Assembly (NCBI RefSeq): GCF_011250555.1
Contig: NZ_JAANMZ010000015.1
Span: 1-64,000 of the forward strand
Length of the DNA: 64,000 bases
Source: Bacillus sp. MM2020_4
Lineage (GTDB): Bacteria > Bacillota > Bacilli > Bacillales > Cytobacillaceae
Reading direction: 5' to 3'
Below the pieces are notes generated by a model. It did not search any database and was not told where the DNA came from. It saw only the letters and a list, made by a program, of their open reading frames with translations. Position numbers and translations under genes: made by a program. Shown here in pieces: positions 8,984 to 19,228 of the stretch (the first letter of the stretch is position 1; every line of letters starts with the position of its first letter).

Positions 8984-9057
8984 CGTCCCGAAGAGGATTC
9001 GAACCTCCGACCTACAGTTTAGGAAACTGTTGCTCTATCCTGCTGAGCTATCGGGAC
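8984..9057 (-). tRNA. tRNA-Arg (anticodon CCT)
   Basis: On the minus strand the gene reads GTCCCGA at the 5' end and TCGGGAC plus discriminator G at the 3' end, a 7-bp acceptor stem. The anticodon arm CAGTT-TCCTAAA-CTG region places CCT at positions 34-36, and the T arm has GGTTCGAATCC. CCA is not encoded. This reads AGG arginine codons. The terminator at 8952-8980 follows it directly. Confidence 0.93.
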
Positions 9058-9058
9058 A
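9041..9058. repeat. first copy of an 18-bp direct repeat (5' part of tRNA-Arg)
   Basis: The 18 bases TGCTGAGCTATCGGGACA cover the 5' acceptor and D-stem part of the tRNA-Arg gene plus one flanking base. An identical copy lies at 9183-9200 in the same orientation. Confidence 0.85.
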
Positions 9059-9182
9059 AGTGGAAAATTAAATATATATATTATCACACGTAATAAGAAA
9101 TTCCCGTCCTGATCTCAGAAAGAATATCAAGAAGCTGCTCGATCAGTACGCTGAAGAAAATTCAGTGGAGCGTATTCAGACG

Positions 9183-9200
9183 TGCTGAGCTATCGGGACA
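9183..9200. repeat. second copy of the 18-bp tRNA-Arg repeat
   Basis: Exact copy of 9041-9058, without the rest of a tRNA. The 124 bp between the copies includes a coding-like piece (AGAAAGAATATC to CAGACGTGCTGA, about 9118-9187) that reads as the end of an unrelated protein. It looks like the scar of a recombination or integration event beside the tRNA gene. Confidence 0.75.
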
Positions 9201-9261
9201 CTTATTAGGAACGTTTCTTATTATAATGATTTTATCGAAAAAGGTCAATAAAAAGATGTAA

Positions 9262-10005
9262 TTATTGGAATGGTTCGTCCCTAGACACTTCTATTCTTAC
9301 AGCGGCCTTTTCCCTGAATATAGCCCAAACGATCAAACTTAATGATAGTAACAATCCCTCAAGAGATAAAATATACCAAGGGTACGGCCCAAGAACATCT
9401 AATAAACTGGCACTGTCTGGCTTGTGGCTTAGAAACATATAATTTCCGCCAACTAGTTTATTGATGAACATAATAATTGGCATCAATACATTCAAAAAGA
9501 TAAATAATTTTACTACAGACCAAATTGTTGGCCGATATCCTTTTGCCCACGTAAAATAGAGTGGAACCCAGATGATGATTAAATGAGTATAAAAGAAATG
9601 AAAAAATCGAAAGTGTGGGAAGTCATAATTTAATAAGGGAGTGAATATTGCCTGAGATGCACCTAATAATGCGGTAAATAATAGAATTTCGTAAATGACT
9701 TTTTTTCTAGTCAGTAATAAAAACACGGTTAAAATAAGACTAATACTGCATAATTCCAATGGGATGGCATGGCTGACATTCCAGCTGCCATTAATCAACA
9801 TCCAAGTATGATATGTTGTTTCTATTAATAGTAACGAAATGGCAATCCCGATTTCAGTAACGCGCCATTTCTCTGTTTTTAATTTATCTCTATATATAAA
9901 TAGTAGTGCCGAGCCCAAAATACAAATGGATATAATCACAAAATGGCTGACGGAATACATTTCAAAGTCATAGTTTTTGTAACTGCGGGCAAACCAACCT
10001 GACAT
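9262..10005 (-). CDS. YwaF/TIGR02206-family integral membrane protein
   Basis: A 247-residue protein with about seven predicted membrane helices and little soluble sequence. The segments PLELCSISLILTVFLL, LLNYDFPHFRFFHFFYTH and the late GGNYMFLSHKPDSASLLD are features of the TIGR02206 (YwaF) family of Bacillaceae. The function is not known. It is a single gene on the minus strand between tRNA-Arg and mutS; the start ATG at 10005 has a GAGGTGG ribosome site 7 nt upstream. The loop segment with several aromatic and His residues may be a substrate site, but nothing in the context tells what it moves. Confidence 0.7.
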   Translation of the reverse strand: MSGWFARSYKNYDFEMYSVSHFVIISICILGSALLFIYRDKLKTEKWRVTEIGIAISLLLIETTYHTWMLINGSWNVSHAIPLELCSISLILTVFLLLTRKKVIYEILLFTALLGASQAIFTPLLNYDFPHFRFFHFFYTHLIIIWVPLYFTWAKGYRPTIWSVVKLFIFLNVLMPIIMFINKLVGGNYMFLSHKPDSASLLDVLGPYPWYILSLEGLLLSLSLIVWAIFREKAAVRIEVSRDEPFQ

Positions 10006-10231
10006 GTAACCACCTCAAATTTAATAATAGTTAATAAATATTATTCGATAAAGCCGGTCTCTATCCTCTAATTAAATTTATGGAGGATTTTCTGATTCTT
10101 ATTTTCCTTATAAGATTAAAAATTATAGGTTTCCGTTATTATGGAAAATATTCGACGGGTCTGATGTTCCTGATTTATGTTATAATAGTTTGTCGAAGTA
10201 AGTAGAAATGAATATAATCGTGGAGGTCATT

Positions 10232-12823
10232 ATGGCTGGTTATACGCCGATGATACAACAATATTTAACCGTAAAGGCAGATTATCAAGATGCCTTTTTA
10301 TTTTTTCGCTTAGGCGATTTTTACGAAATGTTTTTTGACGATGCAATTAAGGCATCCCAGGAATTAGAAATAACATTAACTAGCCGCGATGGCGGTACTA
10401 TTCCGATGTGCGGAGTCCCATACCATGCTGCTGCTACCTATATAGAGCAACTGATTTCTAGAGGGTACAAAGTGGCGATTGCCGAACAAATGGAAGACGC
10501 CAAACAAACTAAAGGTATGGTGAGACGCGAAGTTGTTCAGCTGATTACACCGGGAACGGTCATGGATGGTAAGGGGTTAAATGATAAAGAGAATAATTAT
10601 ATTGCCTCTATTACTGCATTTGACGATCAAACCTTTGGTTTTGCATATAACGACATCTCAACGGGCGAAAGCAGGGTAACCTTGCTTTCAAGTAATTTTG
10701 ATGATGTATTAAATGAACTTTCGGTATTAAGTGCTAAAGAGGTAGTCATTGCAAGCAGCTTTGACGAGAATCTGCAGAAGAAAATGCAGGAGCGTAATGT
10801 CCTCGCTATTTCAATTGAGGATAATAGTTCACTAGATATAAATTTTTCTCATCTTCTGGAAGACCTTAATCAAGATAAATTGAAGCAAACAGCAGCAAGG
10901 CTGTTTAACTATTTATACAGATCACAGAAGAGAAGTCTAGACCATCTACAACTGGTTACCACCTATCAAATTCATCAATATATGAAAATTGATTACTATT
11001 CAAAGCGCAATCTAGAATTAACAGAGACGATCCGTTCCAAAGGGAAAAAGGGCTCATTATTATGGCTGCTTGATGAGACAATGACAGCCATGGGCGGCAG
11101 GATGTTAAAGCACTGGATTGATCGTCCGTTAATTAATCAGTCCGAAATTGAGCATCGCCAACAAATCGTTGAAGTGTTAATGAATCAATATTTTGAACGC
11201 CAGGAGCTTCGAGAAAAATTAAAAGAAGTATACGATTTGGAGCGATTAGCAGGTCGGGTGGCATTTGGCAATGTCAATGCCCGGGATTTAGTGCAACTAA
11301 AGCGCTCCTTACTGCAAGTACCATTTTTAAAAGAAATCCTGCAGCAAATGCAAAATGAAGAAGTAGCAAAAATCGCTGCAGATCTTGACCCATGTGAGGA
11401 AGTCGCCGATTTGTTAGAGCAGGCGATTGTTGAAAATCCTCCATTATCTTTAAAAGAAGGTAATATGATTCGTGATGGGTACAATGACCAGCTTGATCAA
11501 TATCGTGATGCCAGCCGTAACGGAAAAACATGGATTGCCCAGCTTGAACGGGAAGAGCGTGAAAAAACAGGGATTAAATCATTGAAGGTTGGTTATAACC
11601 GCGTTTTTGGCTATTATATCGAAGTCACACGTGCAAATCTGCATCTTTTGGAGGAGGGTCAGTATGAGCGCAAGCAAACATTAACGAATGCGGAGCGCTA
11701 TATTACTCCTGCCTTAAAAGAAAAAGAGGCGTTAATTTTACAAGCGGAAGAAAAATGCGGAGAGCTTGAGTATGATTTGTTTACCGAGATTCGCGAGATT
11801 GTGAAAGAACAGATTCCGCGCATACAGGCATTGGCAAAATCAGTAAGCGAGCTTGATGTACTTCAATGTTTTGCGCAAGTTAGTGAGGAGCGGCACTATG
11901 TGAAACCGCAGTTTTCATCCGAACGCCGTGTAGCCATTAAGGACGGGCGTCATCCTGTTGTTGAAAAAGTATTAAACTCCCAAGAATATGTTCCGAATGA
12001 CTGTCAGATGGATAGTGATCGGGAAGTCTTGCTGATTACAGGCCCAAATATGTCAGGTAAAAGTACGTACATGCGGCAGGTAGCCTTGACGGCCATCCTA
12101 GCGCAAATAGGCTGTTGTGTGCCGGCATCTGAGGCTGTATTGCCAATATTTGATCAGGTATTTACACGAATTGGCGCAGCCGACGATCTGATTTCCGGTC
12201 AAAGTACGTTCATGGTTGAAATGTTAGAAGCGAAAAATGCGATAACGAATGCAACACAAAACAGCTTAATTTTGTTTGATGAAATCGGCCGTGGAACGTC
12301 TACCTATGATGGAATGGCGTTGGCGCAGGCAATTATTGAATATATTCATGAGAGGATTGGGGCGAAAACCTTATTTTCTACCCATTATCATGAACTAACG
12401 GTGTTGAATGAAGAGCTTTCGAAATTGAAAAATGTTCATGTCAGTGCCATTGAACATAATGGGAAGGTTGTCTTCCTTCACAAAATTAAAGAGGGACCAG
12501 CAGATAAAAGTTACGGAATTCATGTGGCCCAACTTGCGGAGCTGCCTGCGGAATTAATCAGTAGGGCAAATGAAATTTTAACTGCATTGGAGCAGTCGGA
12601 TGAACAACCTATTCCTGTTAAAATAGCAGAAGTAATCAAAGAAAAACCGCAAGTGCAGCCGGCGCAGCTTTCATTTTTTGATGAACCGAAAGAGCCAAAA
12701 AAGCACGAATTTACAACTAAGGAAAGACGTGTGTTAGAGAAAATAAAAGAATTGGATTTATTAGATGTTACACCACTTCATGCGATAAATGTCTTATTTG
12801 AGCTTCAGAAAAAGTTAAAGTAG
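10232..12823 (+). CDS. mutS: DNA mismatch repair protein MutS
   Basis: 863 residues, usual length. The start is the ATG at 10232 behind TGGAGGT, giving [12 protein letters not shown], as in Bacillus homologues. The mismatch-binding motif [12 protein letters not shown] (about 26-37, the Phe-x-Glu wedge) is intact. The ATPase has Walker [12 protein letters not shown] (about 612-622), Walker [17 protein letters not shown] and the signature region with STHYHEL. The C-terminal tail contains the QLSFFDEP motif, a beta-clamp binding motif of the QLSLF type. It recognises base mismatches and small loops and recruits MutL, encoded immediately downstream. Confidence 0.98.
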   Translation: MAGYTPMIQQYLTVKADYQDAFLFFRLGDFYEMFFDDAIKASQELEITLTSRDGGTIPMCGVPYHAAATYIEQLISRGYKVAIAEQMEDAKQTKGMVRREVVQLITPGTVMDGKGLNDKENNYIASITAFDDQTFGFAYNDISTGESRVTLLSSNFDDVLNELSVLSAKEVVIASSFDENLQKKMQERNVLAISIEDNSSLDINFSHLLEDLNQDKLKQTAARLFNYLYRSQKRSLDHLQLVTTYQIHQYMKIDYYSKRNLELTETIRSKGKKGSLLWLLDETMTAMGGRMLKHWIDRPLINQSEIEHRQQIVEVLMNQYFERQELREKLKEVYDLERLAGRVAFGNVNARDLVQLKRSLLQVPFLKEILQQMQNEEVAKIAADLDPCEEVADLLEQAIVENPPLSLKEGNMIRDGYNDQLDQYRDASRNGKTWIAQLEREEREKTGIKSLKVGYNRVFGYYIEVTRANLHLLEEGQYERKQTLTNAERYITPALKEKEALILQAEEKCGELEYDLFTEIREIVKEQIPRIQALAKSVSELDVLQCFAQVSEERHYVKPQFSSERRVAIKDGRHPVVEKVLNSQEYVPNDCQMDSDREVLLITGPNMSGKSTYMRQVALTAILAQIGCCVPASEAVLPIFDQVFTRIGAADDLISGQSTFMVEMLEAKNAITNATQNSLILFDEIGRGTSTYDGMALAQAIIEYIHERIGAKTLFSTHYHELTVLNEELSKLKNVHVSAIEHNGKVVFLHKIKEGPADKSYGIHVAQLAELPAELISRANEILTALEQSDEQPIPVKIAEVIKEKPQVQPAQLSFFDEPKEPKKHEFTTKERRVLEKIKELDLLDVTPLHAINVLFELQKKLK

Positions 12824-12835
12824 GGGGTAATGGCG

Positions 12836-14713
12836 ATGGGAAGGATTATCCAATTAGATGATGCCTTATCCAATAAAATAGCGGCGGGCGAAGTGGTTGA
12901 ACGTCCCGCCTCCGTTGTGAAAGAACTTGTTGAAAATGCGATTGATGCTGGCAGTACTGTCATTGAAATAGAAGTTGAGGAAGCAGGACTTGCCAAAATA
13001 CGCATTACCGATAATGGATACGGAATTGACGAAGAGGATGTGTTAATCGCCTTCCAGCGCCATGCTACCAGTAAAATCAAGGACGAAAATGATTTGTTCC
13101 GCATCCGTACCCTTGGTTTCCGAGGTGAAGCATTGCCAAGTATTGCCTCTGTTTCACGGCTTGAAATGAAGACCTCCACTGGAGAGGGTGCTGGTAATCG
13201 AGTGGTGATAGAGGGCGGAAAAGTAGTAGTGTTTGAAAAAGCATCCGCTAGACGGGGCACAGACCTTACGATTACCGATTTATTTTTCAATACGCCTGCA
13301 CGCTTAAAATACATGAAGACCATTCATACAGAGCTCGGGAATATAACCGATGTCGTCAACCGGCTAGCTCTGTCACATCCTGAGGTTGCCTTCCGTTTAA
13401 TTCATAATGAACGGAAACTACTGCAAACAAACGGGAACGGCGATGTTCGACAGGTTCTTGCAGCGATTTACGGGATGGCGATAGCTAAGCAGCTTGTTCC
13501 TATTGAGGGGAATTCACTTGATTATAAAATCAGCGGATTTGCTTCGATGCCGGAGGTAACAAGGGCCTCAAGAAATTATATTTCGACAATGATTAATGGC
13601 CGCTTTATCAAAAATTATCCGTTAGCAAAAGCAATACAGGAAGGATATCATACGCTGTTGCCAATTGGCAGATTTCCAATTGTGCTCCTGAATATTGAGA
13701 TGGATCCGTTGCTCGTGGATGTCAATGTGCATCCTTCGAAAATGGAGGTTCGAATCAGTAAGGAAGCGGAACTAGATGAGCTAGTAACGACCATTATTAA
13801 AGATACCTTTAAATCGAAGATCTTAATTCCTACCGCCTACACACATGTGAAAAAAGATGAAGCTAAATCGGAACAGACTTCGTTCATTTTGGATGAAGGC
13901 ACTTCTAGTACGAAAGACATTCAAAGGGAATGGCCGGATCGTGTGCAAACAGTTCAGGAGTCTAGGATATTGCCAGTTTCACCGATACCTGTAGGACCGG
14001 AAATTGAAGAGGAAGAAATGGCTTGGGAACCACCAATGCCGTATTTTGAATCAGAACAGAATGTTGTCAAATCAAATAGGGATTCACTTGAAAATGAACA
14101 AATAAATTCAACTAGCGATCAAGCTGAGAGTAGAATTCCACGTCTCTATCCAATCGGGCAAATGCACGGGACATATATTTTTGCCCAAAATGAAAACGGC
14201 TTATATATCATTGACCAGCACGCGGCCCAGGAACGTCTGAAGTATGAGTATTTTCGGGAAAAGGTGGGACAGGTTCAATCTGAACTGCAGGAAATGCTCG
14301 TACCGATTACTTTCGAATACTCTACTGACGAATATGTGAAAATAATGGAGAATTTAACTGAACTTGAAAAAGTGGGCGTGTTTCTTGAGGAATTCGGTAT
14401 GAATAGTTTCATTGTCCGATCGCATCCCCAATGGTTACCAAAAGGGGATGAAAAGCAGATTATTGAAGACATGATTGAACAGATGTTATCGATGAAAAAG
14501 GTAGATATCAAAAAGCTCCGGGAAGAAGCGGCGATCATGATGAGCTGTAAAGCATCGATCAAAGCGAACCGCCATTTGCGGACTGATGAAATCCAAGCAC
14601 TTCTGGATGATTTGCGTAAGGCATCTGACCCGTTTACCTGTCCGCATGGGAGACCGATCATCGTGCATTATAGTGTTTATGAAATGGAAAAGATGTTTAA
14701 ACGTGTAATGTAA
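12836..14713 (+). CDS. mutL: DNA mismatch repair protein MutL (endonuclease type)
   Basis: Residues 1-330 hold the GHKL ATPase: [31 protein letters not shown] and GFRGEAL. After a variable linker (about 340-430), the C-terminal dimerisation domain carries the endonuclease motif [14 protein letters not shown] and the late metal site CPHGRPI. These show a nicking MutL, as expected where there is no MutH. The ATG at 12836 has AGGGGG 8 nt upstream; an ATG two codons earlier is too close to that site. It follows mutS by 12 bp, so the two form an operon. The linker is acidic and Pro-rich, as usual. Confidence 0.98.
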   Translation: MGRIIQLDDALSNKIAAGEVVERPASVVKELVENAIDAGSTVIEIEVEEAGLAKIRITDNGYGIDEEDVLIAFQRHATSKIKDENDLFRIRTLGFRGEALPSIASVSRLEMKTSTGEGAGNRVVIEGGKVVVFEKASARRGTDLTITDLFFNTPARLKYMKTIHTELGNITDVVNRLALSHPEVAFRLIHNERKLLQTNGNGDVRQVLAAIYGMAIAKQLVPIEGNSLDYKISGFASMPEVTRASRNYISTMINGRFIKNYPLAKAIQEGYHTLLPIGRFPIVLLNIEMDPLLVDVNVHPSKMEVRISKEAELDELVTTIIKDTFKSKILIPTAYTHVKKDEAKSEQTSFILDEGTSSTKDIQREWPDRVQTVQESRILPVSPIPVGPEIEEEEMAWEPPMPYFESEQNVVKSNRDSLENEQINSTSDQAESRIPRLYPIGQMHGTYIFAQNENGLYIIDQHAAQERLKYEYFREKVGQVQSELQEMLVPITFEYSTDEYVKIMENLTELEKVGVFLEEFGMNSFIVRSHPQWLPKGDEKQIIEDMIEQMLSMKKVDIKKLREEAAIMMSCKASIKANRHLRTDEIQALLDDLRKASDPFTCPHGRPIIVHYSVYEMEKMFKRVM

Positions 14714-14717
14714 TTAA

Positions 14718-14758
14718 TTGTTACCGAGATCTTTAAATTGGAGGTAAATCGGTAACAA
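14718..14758. repeat. inverted repeat after mutL
   Basis: TTGTTACCGA and TCGGTAACAA form a perfect 10-bp inverted repeat with a 21-nt spacer. An A run follows on the plus strand rather than a T run, so it is not a standard terminator; it may be a protein site or an mRNA 3' hairpin. GTTACC occurs again at 14821. Confidence 0.5.
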
Positions 14759-14860
14759 AAAAAGGTTAATGTTCACGAGCTCAAAAAAATCACTGCAATG
14801 GGAACAATAATGTGTCCTTTGTTACCAAAAACCCCAAAAATGATATACTAGCCACATTCA

Positions 14861-14893
14861 AAAGGCTGAAGGGCAAATGTCCCTTCAGCCTTT
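14861..14893. terminator. bidirectional terminator between mutL and mreBH
   Basis: AAAGGCTGAAGGG pairs with CCCTTCAGCCTTT around CAAATGT. It is flanked by A on one side and T-rich sequence on the other and can end both convergent transcripts. Confidence 0.85.
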
Positions 14894-14905
14894 GTTGTAT
14901 CCTCA

Positions 14906-15913
14906 TTATTTTACAGCCGCAAGCAATTTACTCATATATTGCAAGGCTTGTCCGGTTCCTACTGCTACAGATTCAAGAGGGCTTGGCGCAAGCTGCACTG
15001 GTACCACAATTTCTTCACTGAGCCATTTTTCCATACCATTCAAAAGCGCGCCTCCGCCAGTTAGAATAACACCACGGTCAACAATGTCACCGCTAAGTTC
15101 AGCAGGACAATCTTCGAGCGTAGCCCTGATGGCTTCTAAAATTTGTAAAAGTGATTCCCTAATGGCTTTACGAATTTCATATGATGATAGTTTAATAGTT
15201 TTTGGCAATCCAGTCACAAGATCACGACCGCGAACATCCATGAAAAGTTCCTCATGGTCAATAAGGGCAAAACCAATTTCCATTTTGATATTTTCCGCCG
15301 TGCGTTCTCCGATTAACACATTATATTCCTTGCGCACATGCTGAATGATTTCATCATCGAGGCGGTCACCGCCCACTTTAATTGAATGGCAGGCCACTAC
15401 GCCGCCGAAGGAAATAATCGCAACCTCGGTATTACCGCCGCCGATGTCGACCACCACGTTAGCCACCGGTTCATCAACAGGTAAGCCCGCGCCAATTGCT
15501 GCGGCAACTGGTTCCTCAATTAAGGAGATTTTTTTAGCACCAGCGTTTCTTACGGCATCATGGATCGCTCTTCGTTCCACACTTGTTGAACCAGATGGAA
15601 TACATACGACCACATTCGGTTTACGAATCGCAAAGCCCGCTTTTTTAGATGCTTTTTTCATTACGTGCTTCAACATTTCAGTTGTTAAATCAAAATCAGC
15701 AATGACCCCATCCTTTAATGGGCGGATAGCCATGATTTTTTCCGGAGTTTTCCCGATCATTTCTTTTGCCTCAAGTCCAACAGCTACCACATTTTTTGTT
15801 TCTGTATCGATAGCCACAACGGAGGGCTCGTTAAGGGCGATTCCTTTGTTTTTGCTATATACCAATATATTTGCTGTTCCTAAATCAATTCCAATTTCAA
15901 ATGTAGAAAGCAT
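14906..15913 (-). CDS. mreBH: MreBH, actin-like rod-shape protein
   Basis: 335 residues from the ATG at 15913, which has TAAGGTG 7 nt upstream; an in-frame ATG 11 codons earlier lacks a site. Actin/HSP70-type nucleotide-binding motifs are present: [12 protein letters not shown] (phosphate 1), [13 protein letters not shown] (phosphate 2) and [13 protein letters not shown] (adenosine). The N-terminal [19 protein letters not shown], the length and the [13 protein letters not shown] segment fit MreBH better than MreB or Mbl, although the three paralogues are close. MreBH guides lateral cell wall synthesis and autolysin placement, and in B. subtilis is under sigma-I control. The gene sits in a position where B. 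subtilis does not have it, between mutL and miaA. Confidence 0.85.
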   Translation of the reverse strand: MLSTFEIGIDLGTANILVYSKNKGIALNEPSVVAIDTETKNVVAVGLEAKEMIGKTPEKIMAIRPLKDGVIADFDLTTEMLKHVMKKASKKAGFAIRKPNVVVCIPSGSTSVERRAIHDAVRNAGAKKISLIEEPVAAAIGAGLPVDEPVANVVVDIGGGNTEVAIISFGGVVACHSIKVGGDRLDDEIIQHVRKEYNVLIGERTAENIKMEIGFALIDHEELFMDVRGRDLVTGLPKTIKLSSYEIRKAIRESLLQILEAIRATLEDCPAELSGDIVDRGVILTGGGALLNGMEKWLSEEIVVPVQLAPSPLESVAVGTGQALQYMSKLLAAVK

Positions 15914-15953
15914 AAAATTCACCTTATCCCTATTTTTTTCATTCAAAATACAC

Positions 15954-15982
15954 TACGAATAAGCCTAACATGAATGTGGGGG
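15954..15982 (-). promoter_or_regulatory. candidate sigma-I-type promoter of mreBH
   Basis: On the minus strand, 40-70 bp before the mreBH start, the sequence has ATACCCCC (CCCCC at 15978-15982) and then CGTAG (CG at 15956-15957) 20 bp later. Known sigma-I promoters use a C-rich -35 element and a CGAA-like -10. The -10 match is imperfect and the spacing is uncertain. Confidence 0.3.
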
Positions 15983-16211
15983 TATGGAGCCGTTTGTAAA
16001 TGAACCGTTATTGAATTGTAACCTTACAAGAAATATTTCACATCTTTGTGACATAAAGGGATTTCATACTATATACGTTAAAAACGCATAGAAAAATAAA
16101 ACTTTGTCCATACTTAATTGATGTTCAACTGCTTATCAAAATATGTGGTACGATAGAATAGTGAGAAAGGGATACGAGAACCCTGATTCGCTGAAAACGG
16201 AATAAGGCAGT

Positions 16212-17174
16212 GTGAAAATAGTGGATGTAAAACAAAATTTATTGGTCATCATTGGCCCTACAGCAGTTGGAAAAACAAAATTAAGTATCGAAATGGCCAA
16301 ACGTTATAATGGTGAAATTATCAGTGGGGATTCTATGCAGATTTATCGGGGCATGGATATTGGTACTGCAAAGATCACGAAGTGTGAAATGGAAGGAATT
16401 CCTCATTATTTAATCGATATCAAGGAGCCTTCAGAAAATTTTTCTGTCGCTGAATTTCAACAACTTGTTCGGGATAGAATAGATGAGATCGCCAAAAAGG
16501 GAAAGCTTCCCATCATTGTCGGGGGGACAGGGTTATATATCCAGTCTGTTATTTATGATTATCAATTTTCCGATGTTCCTGGAGATGAATCATTTCGACA
16601 TTTACAAGAGGAAAGAGTAAAGGAAATTGGTAATGAAGCCCTCTACACTGAATTAAAAGAGGTTGATCCAGAAAGTGCTGCACAAATTCATCCCAATAAT
16701 ATTAGAAGGGTGATTCGCGCCCTAGAAATAGTTCATCTGACGGGGAAGACGATGCAAGATTACCAAAGTACACAACAGCGTGACCTTTTGTACAATACGG
16801 CACTTGTTGGTTTGACAATGGACCGGGAGAAACTTTATGGACGAATCAATGCCCGTGTTGATTTGATGATGGATGAAGGTCTAATGGAAGAGGTAAAGAG
16901 GTTATATCAACAAGGCCTGCGTGATTGTCAATCTATCCAAGCAATTGGGTACAAAGAAATGTATGACTATTTGGATGGGAAATTGCCATTGGTGGAAGCA
17001 GTAGAAAATCTAAAACAAAATTCAAGAAGATATGCCAAAAGGCAATTGACTTGGTTTCGCAACAAAATGGATGTACAATGGTATGACATGACGGATGTGA
17101 ATAATTTCTCAAAAAAAATAGCGGAAATTTCACATTATGTTGAAGGAAAGCTTCAACTAAAATCGAATACATAG
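16212..17174 (+). CDS. miaA: tRNA dimethylallyltransferase MiaA
   Basis: 320 residues. The P-loop GPTAVGKTKLSIEMAKR (about 15-31) and the following ISGDSMQIYRGMDIGTAK identify MiaA, which adds the isopentenyl group to A37 of tRNAs reading UNN codons. The IPQ-like central segment, FRHLQEERV, and QSIQAIGYKEMYDYLDG near residue 240 are the usual family landmarks. The start is a GTG at 16212 with AAGG four bases before it; a GTG three codons later is an alternative. It is followed at 28 bp by hfq, the order found in most Bacillaceae and many other bacteria. Promoter elements were not clear. Confidence 0.95.
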   Translation: MKIVDVKQNLLVIIGPTAVGKTKLSIEMAKRYNGEIISGDSMQIYRGMDIGTAKITKCEMEGIPHYLIDIKEPSENFSVAEFQQLVRDRIDEIAKKGKLPIIVGGTGLYIQSVIYDYQFSDVPGDESFRHLQEERVKEIGNEALYTELKEVDPESAAQIHPNNIRRVIRALEIVHLTGKTMQDYQSTQQRDLLYNTALVGLTMDREKLYGRINARVDLMMDEGLMEEVKRLYQQGLRDCQSIQAIGYKEMYDYLDGKLPLVEAVENLKQNSRRYAKRQLTWFRNKMDVQWYDMTDVNNFSKKIAEISHYVEGKLQLKSNT

Positions 17175-17202
17175 TAGTAGAGATTAAAGAGGAGGATATA
17201 CA

Positions 17203-17433
17203 ATGAAAACAACCATTAATATTCAAGACCAATTCTTAAACCAGTGCCGTAAAGACAACACTCACGTAACGGTGTTCCTTCTAAACGGTTTTCAATTAAG
17301 AGGGCAGATTAAAGGGTTTGATAATTTTACCGTGCTTTTTGAATCAGAGGGGAAACAGCAATTAGTATTTAAACATGCCATTTCAACCTTTGCGCCACAA
17401 AGAAATGTCCAACTGGAATTGGATAATCAATAA
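17203..17433 (+). CDS. hfq: RNA-binding protein Hfq
   Basis: 76 residues, short as in Bacillus. The Sm1 motif includes [22 protein letters not shown] and the Sm2 part includes FKHAISTF, close to the YKHAIST signature of Hfq. There is no long disordered C-terminal tail as in Enterobacteria. Hfq hexamers bind A- and U-rich RNA and can support small-RNA regulation, though the role in Bacillaceae is limited. An AGAGGAGG site precedes the ATG; miaA lies just upstream and a terminator just downstream. Confidence 0.96.
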   Translation: MKTTINIQDQFLNQCRKDNTHVTVFLLNGFQLRGQIKGFDNFTVLFESEGKQQLVFKHAISTFAPQRNVQLELDNQ

Positions 17434-17456
17434 TCGATAACCCATTCGTCTAAATG

Positions 17457-17488
17457 GAGTCCACACTGCGTGGGCTCTTTTTTTTTTC
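17457..17488 (+). terminator. terminator of miaA-hfq
   Basis: GAGTCCAC pairs with GTGGGCTC around ACTGC and is followed by more than nine T. Confidence 0.93.
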
Positions 17489-17642
17489 AAGAATGTAACT
17501 TTCGCTAGAAAATCTTTTTTAATGAATTTCAATAGTTGTGAATACATATTAGAATGAAGGATTTTGTCTAAACGAATACACTTCTGAGTAGCTTAAACTT
17601 GCTACCTTACGTATACTGTTTGCAGAATGAGAGGTGATAGCT

Positions 17643-18590
17643 TTGGATCAACCATTCCGAATGAAAAGTAACGGCCAAATTAGAGTTGTTCTTAATTCAC
17701 AAAAGAAGAAAGCTGTTACAAAGGAGTTACCTGACTTTCAAGTTGTTCCAAAGGACATTCCCCCTGAACACGCTGCTCTTAAGGAAATCGAGGAGGAGCT
17801 CGGGTCTTTGGTTGGCATGGAAGAAATGAAAAGGATGATAAAGGAAATTTATGCCTGGATTTATGTTAACAAGAAGCGAGAGGAAATGGGACTAAAGGCT
17901 CGGAAACAAGCCCTCCATATGATGTTTAAAGGGAATCCAGGAACGGGCAAAACAACCGTAGCCAGGATAATTGGAAAGCTGTTTCAAAAAATGAATGTCC
18001 TGACAAAGGGCCATTTAATTGAGGCAGAGCGTGCTGATCTTGTTGGCGAATATATTGGCCATACAGCGCAAAAGACGAGGGATTTGATCAAAAAGGCGCA
18101 AGGTGGAATTCTGTTTATTGATGAGGCCTATTCATTAGGCCGGGGCGGGGAAAAGGATTTCGGCAAAGAGGCAATCGATACATTGGTAAAGCATATGGAG
18201 GATAAACAACATGAATTTATCCTGATACTCGCTGGTTATTCCCGTGAAATGGATTATTTTTTAACCTTAAATCCAGGTCTTCATTCTCGCTTTCCGTTAG
18301 TGATTGATTTCCCAGACTATAATATTGAACAGCTGATGGATATTGCGGGCAGGATGTTGAATGAAAGGGAATACACGTTTAGTCATGAAGCTGAAAAGAA
18401 ATTAAGGGATCATCTAATTTGGGTGAAGGCCGTTTTAAATCCAAATAGTTTTTCAAACGGCAGATATGTTCGCAATGTGATTGAAAAATCTGTTCGGGCG
18501 CAGGCGATGAGGTTGTTACTGTTAAATAGCTATGACAAGCATGAATTGATGACGCTAAGAAGCAATGATTTGGTATTTGAGGAGGATTAA
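17643..18590 (+). CDS. spoVK: stage V sporulation protein K, AAA+ ATPase
   Basis: 315 residues if the TTG at 17643 is used, which places GAGAGGTGA about 6 nt upstream; the frame remains open to a GTG at 17634 that lies inside that site. The AAA+ core shows Walker A KGNPGTGKTTVARI (about residues 99-112), Walker B GILFIDEAYSL and an arginine-rich sensor region (RYVRNVIEKSVRAQAMR). The VGMEEMKR and HLIEAERADLVGEYIGHTAQ segments are typical of CbxX/CfqX-type SpoVK. The protein is made in the mother cell and needed for spore maturation; it also supports that the organism sporulates. It lies in the B. subtilis order before hflX. Confidence 0.93.
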   Translation: MDQPFRMKSNGQIRVVLNSQKKKAVTKELPDFQVVPKDIPPEHAALKEIEEELGSLVGMEEMKRMIKEIYAWIYVNKKREEMGLKARKQALHMMFKGNPGTGKTTVARIIGKLFQKMNVLTKGHLIEAERADLVGEYIGHTAQKTRDLIKKAQGGILFIDEAYSLGRGGEKDFGKEAIDTLVKHMEDKQHEFILILAGYSREMDYFLTLNPGLHSRFPLVIDFPDYNIEQLMDIAGRMLNEREYTFSHEAEKKLRDHLIWVKAVLNPNSFSNGRYVRNVIEKSVRAQAMRLLLLNSYDKHELMTLRSNDLVFEED

Positions 18591-18592
18591 AA

Positions 18593-18621
18593 AAATCGGC
18601 GGATGAGGAATCCGTCGATTT
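18593..18621. terminator. bidirectional hairpin between spoVK and the TRIC-family gene
   Basis: AAATCGGCGGAT and ATCCGTCGATTT form a 12-bp stem with one G-T pair between two convergent genes; A run and T-rich sequence flank it. Confidence 0.75.
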
Positions 18622-18622
18622 C

Positions 18623-19228
18623 TTAATGTGTTCTAAGCTTTTTGGTTGGCAGCTTCCAATCAAAAGTATAAGATAGTACCCGCAAGACGGTTACCAGCGT
18701 AAAAAGTGTATACAATTGCCAAGGAAGTATGGCAATCTTAAGTCCGATAATCAAGCCTGCAAGAATCGCCCATACCGCATAAATTTCAGCTCTTAAGACA
18801 ATCGGTTTTCTTCCGGCTAATAAATCACGGATAATACCGCCACCAATCCCCGTCATGACCGCTGCAACAATTACGGCACTAAGCGGGTGATTCATATTCG
18901 CGGCATACATGGCGCCTTGAATGGCAAAAGCGGATAAGCCAATTGCATCGAACAGGTTTCCCCATTTTTGCCAATGCTTAAGCAGATTACTTGGAAATAA
19001 AAATACCGCAGTAATCGATAACAAGGCAACTTGAAAAAATAAACCTTGTTCCCATAAGGCGGATACTGGTACGCCGATTAACAAGTTTCGAATGGCACCG
19101 CCGCCAAAAGCGGTAACGATCCCTAATATATAAACACCTAAAATATCATATTCCTCTTCCATGGCCACAATAGCGCCGCTGACGGCAAAGGCAATGGTGC
19201 CAATCATACTCAGTACTTCCCATGTCAT
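18623..19228 (-). CDS. TRIC/UPF0126-family cation channel protein (YvgT-like)
   Basis: A 201-residue protein with about seven membrane helices in two similar halves. Each half has the family glycine motif: FGGGAIRNLLIG (about 41-52) and GIGGGIIRDLLAGRKP (about 127-142). These are the pore and lipid-binding sites of the trimeric intracellular cation channel family, which includes prokaryotic K+ channels; the YvgT/YicG branch is assigned by similarity only. It lies on the opposite strand inside a conserved block and is not part of the spoVK-hflX order in B. subtilis, so it was probably inserted there. The substrate has not been shown. Confidence 0.85.
   Translation of the reverse strand: MTWEVLSMIGTIAFAVSGAIVAMEEEYDILGVYILGIVTAFGGGAIRNLLIGVPVSALWEQGLFFQVALLSITAVFLFPSNLLKHWQKWGNLFDAIGLSAFAIQGAMYAANMNHPLSAVIVAAVMTGIGGGIIRDLLAGRKPIVLRAEIYAVWAILAGLIIGLKIAILPWQLYTLFTLVTVLRVLSYTFDWKLPTKKLRTH

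Noticed and set aside
9118-9187. A real small gene in the spacer between the tRNA-Arg repeats
   Set aside because: The reading frame resembles a C-terminal protein fragment and has no start codon with a ribosome site, so I treat it as a relic.
14718-14758. Terminator directly after mutL
   Set aside because: The inverted repeat is perfect, but it is followed by A rather than T on the coding strand, so I list it as an inverted repeat.
15345-15962. Long plus-strand open frame opposite mreBH
   Set aside because: It lies wholly antisense to a strongly conserved actin-like gene and has the amino acid mix of a shadow frame.
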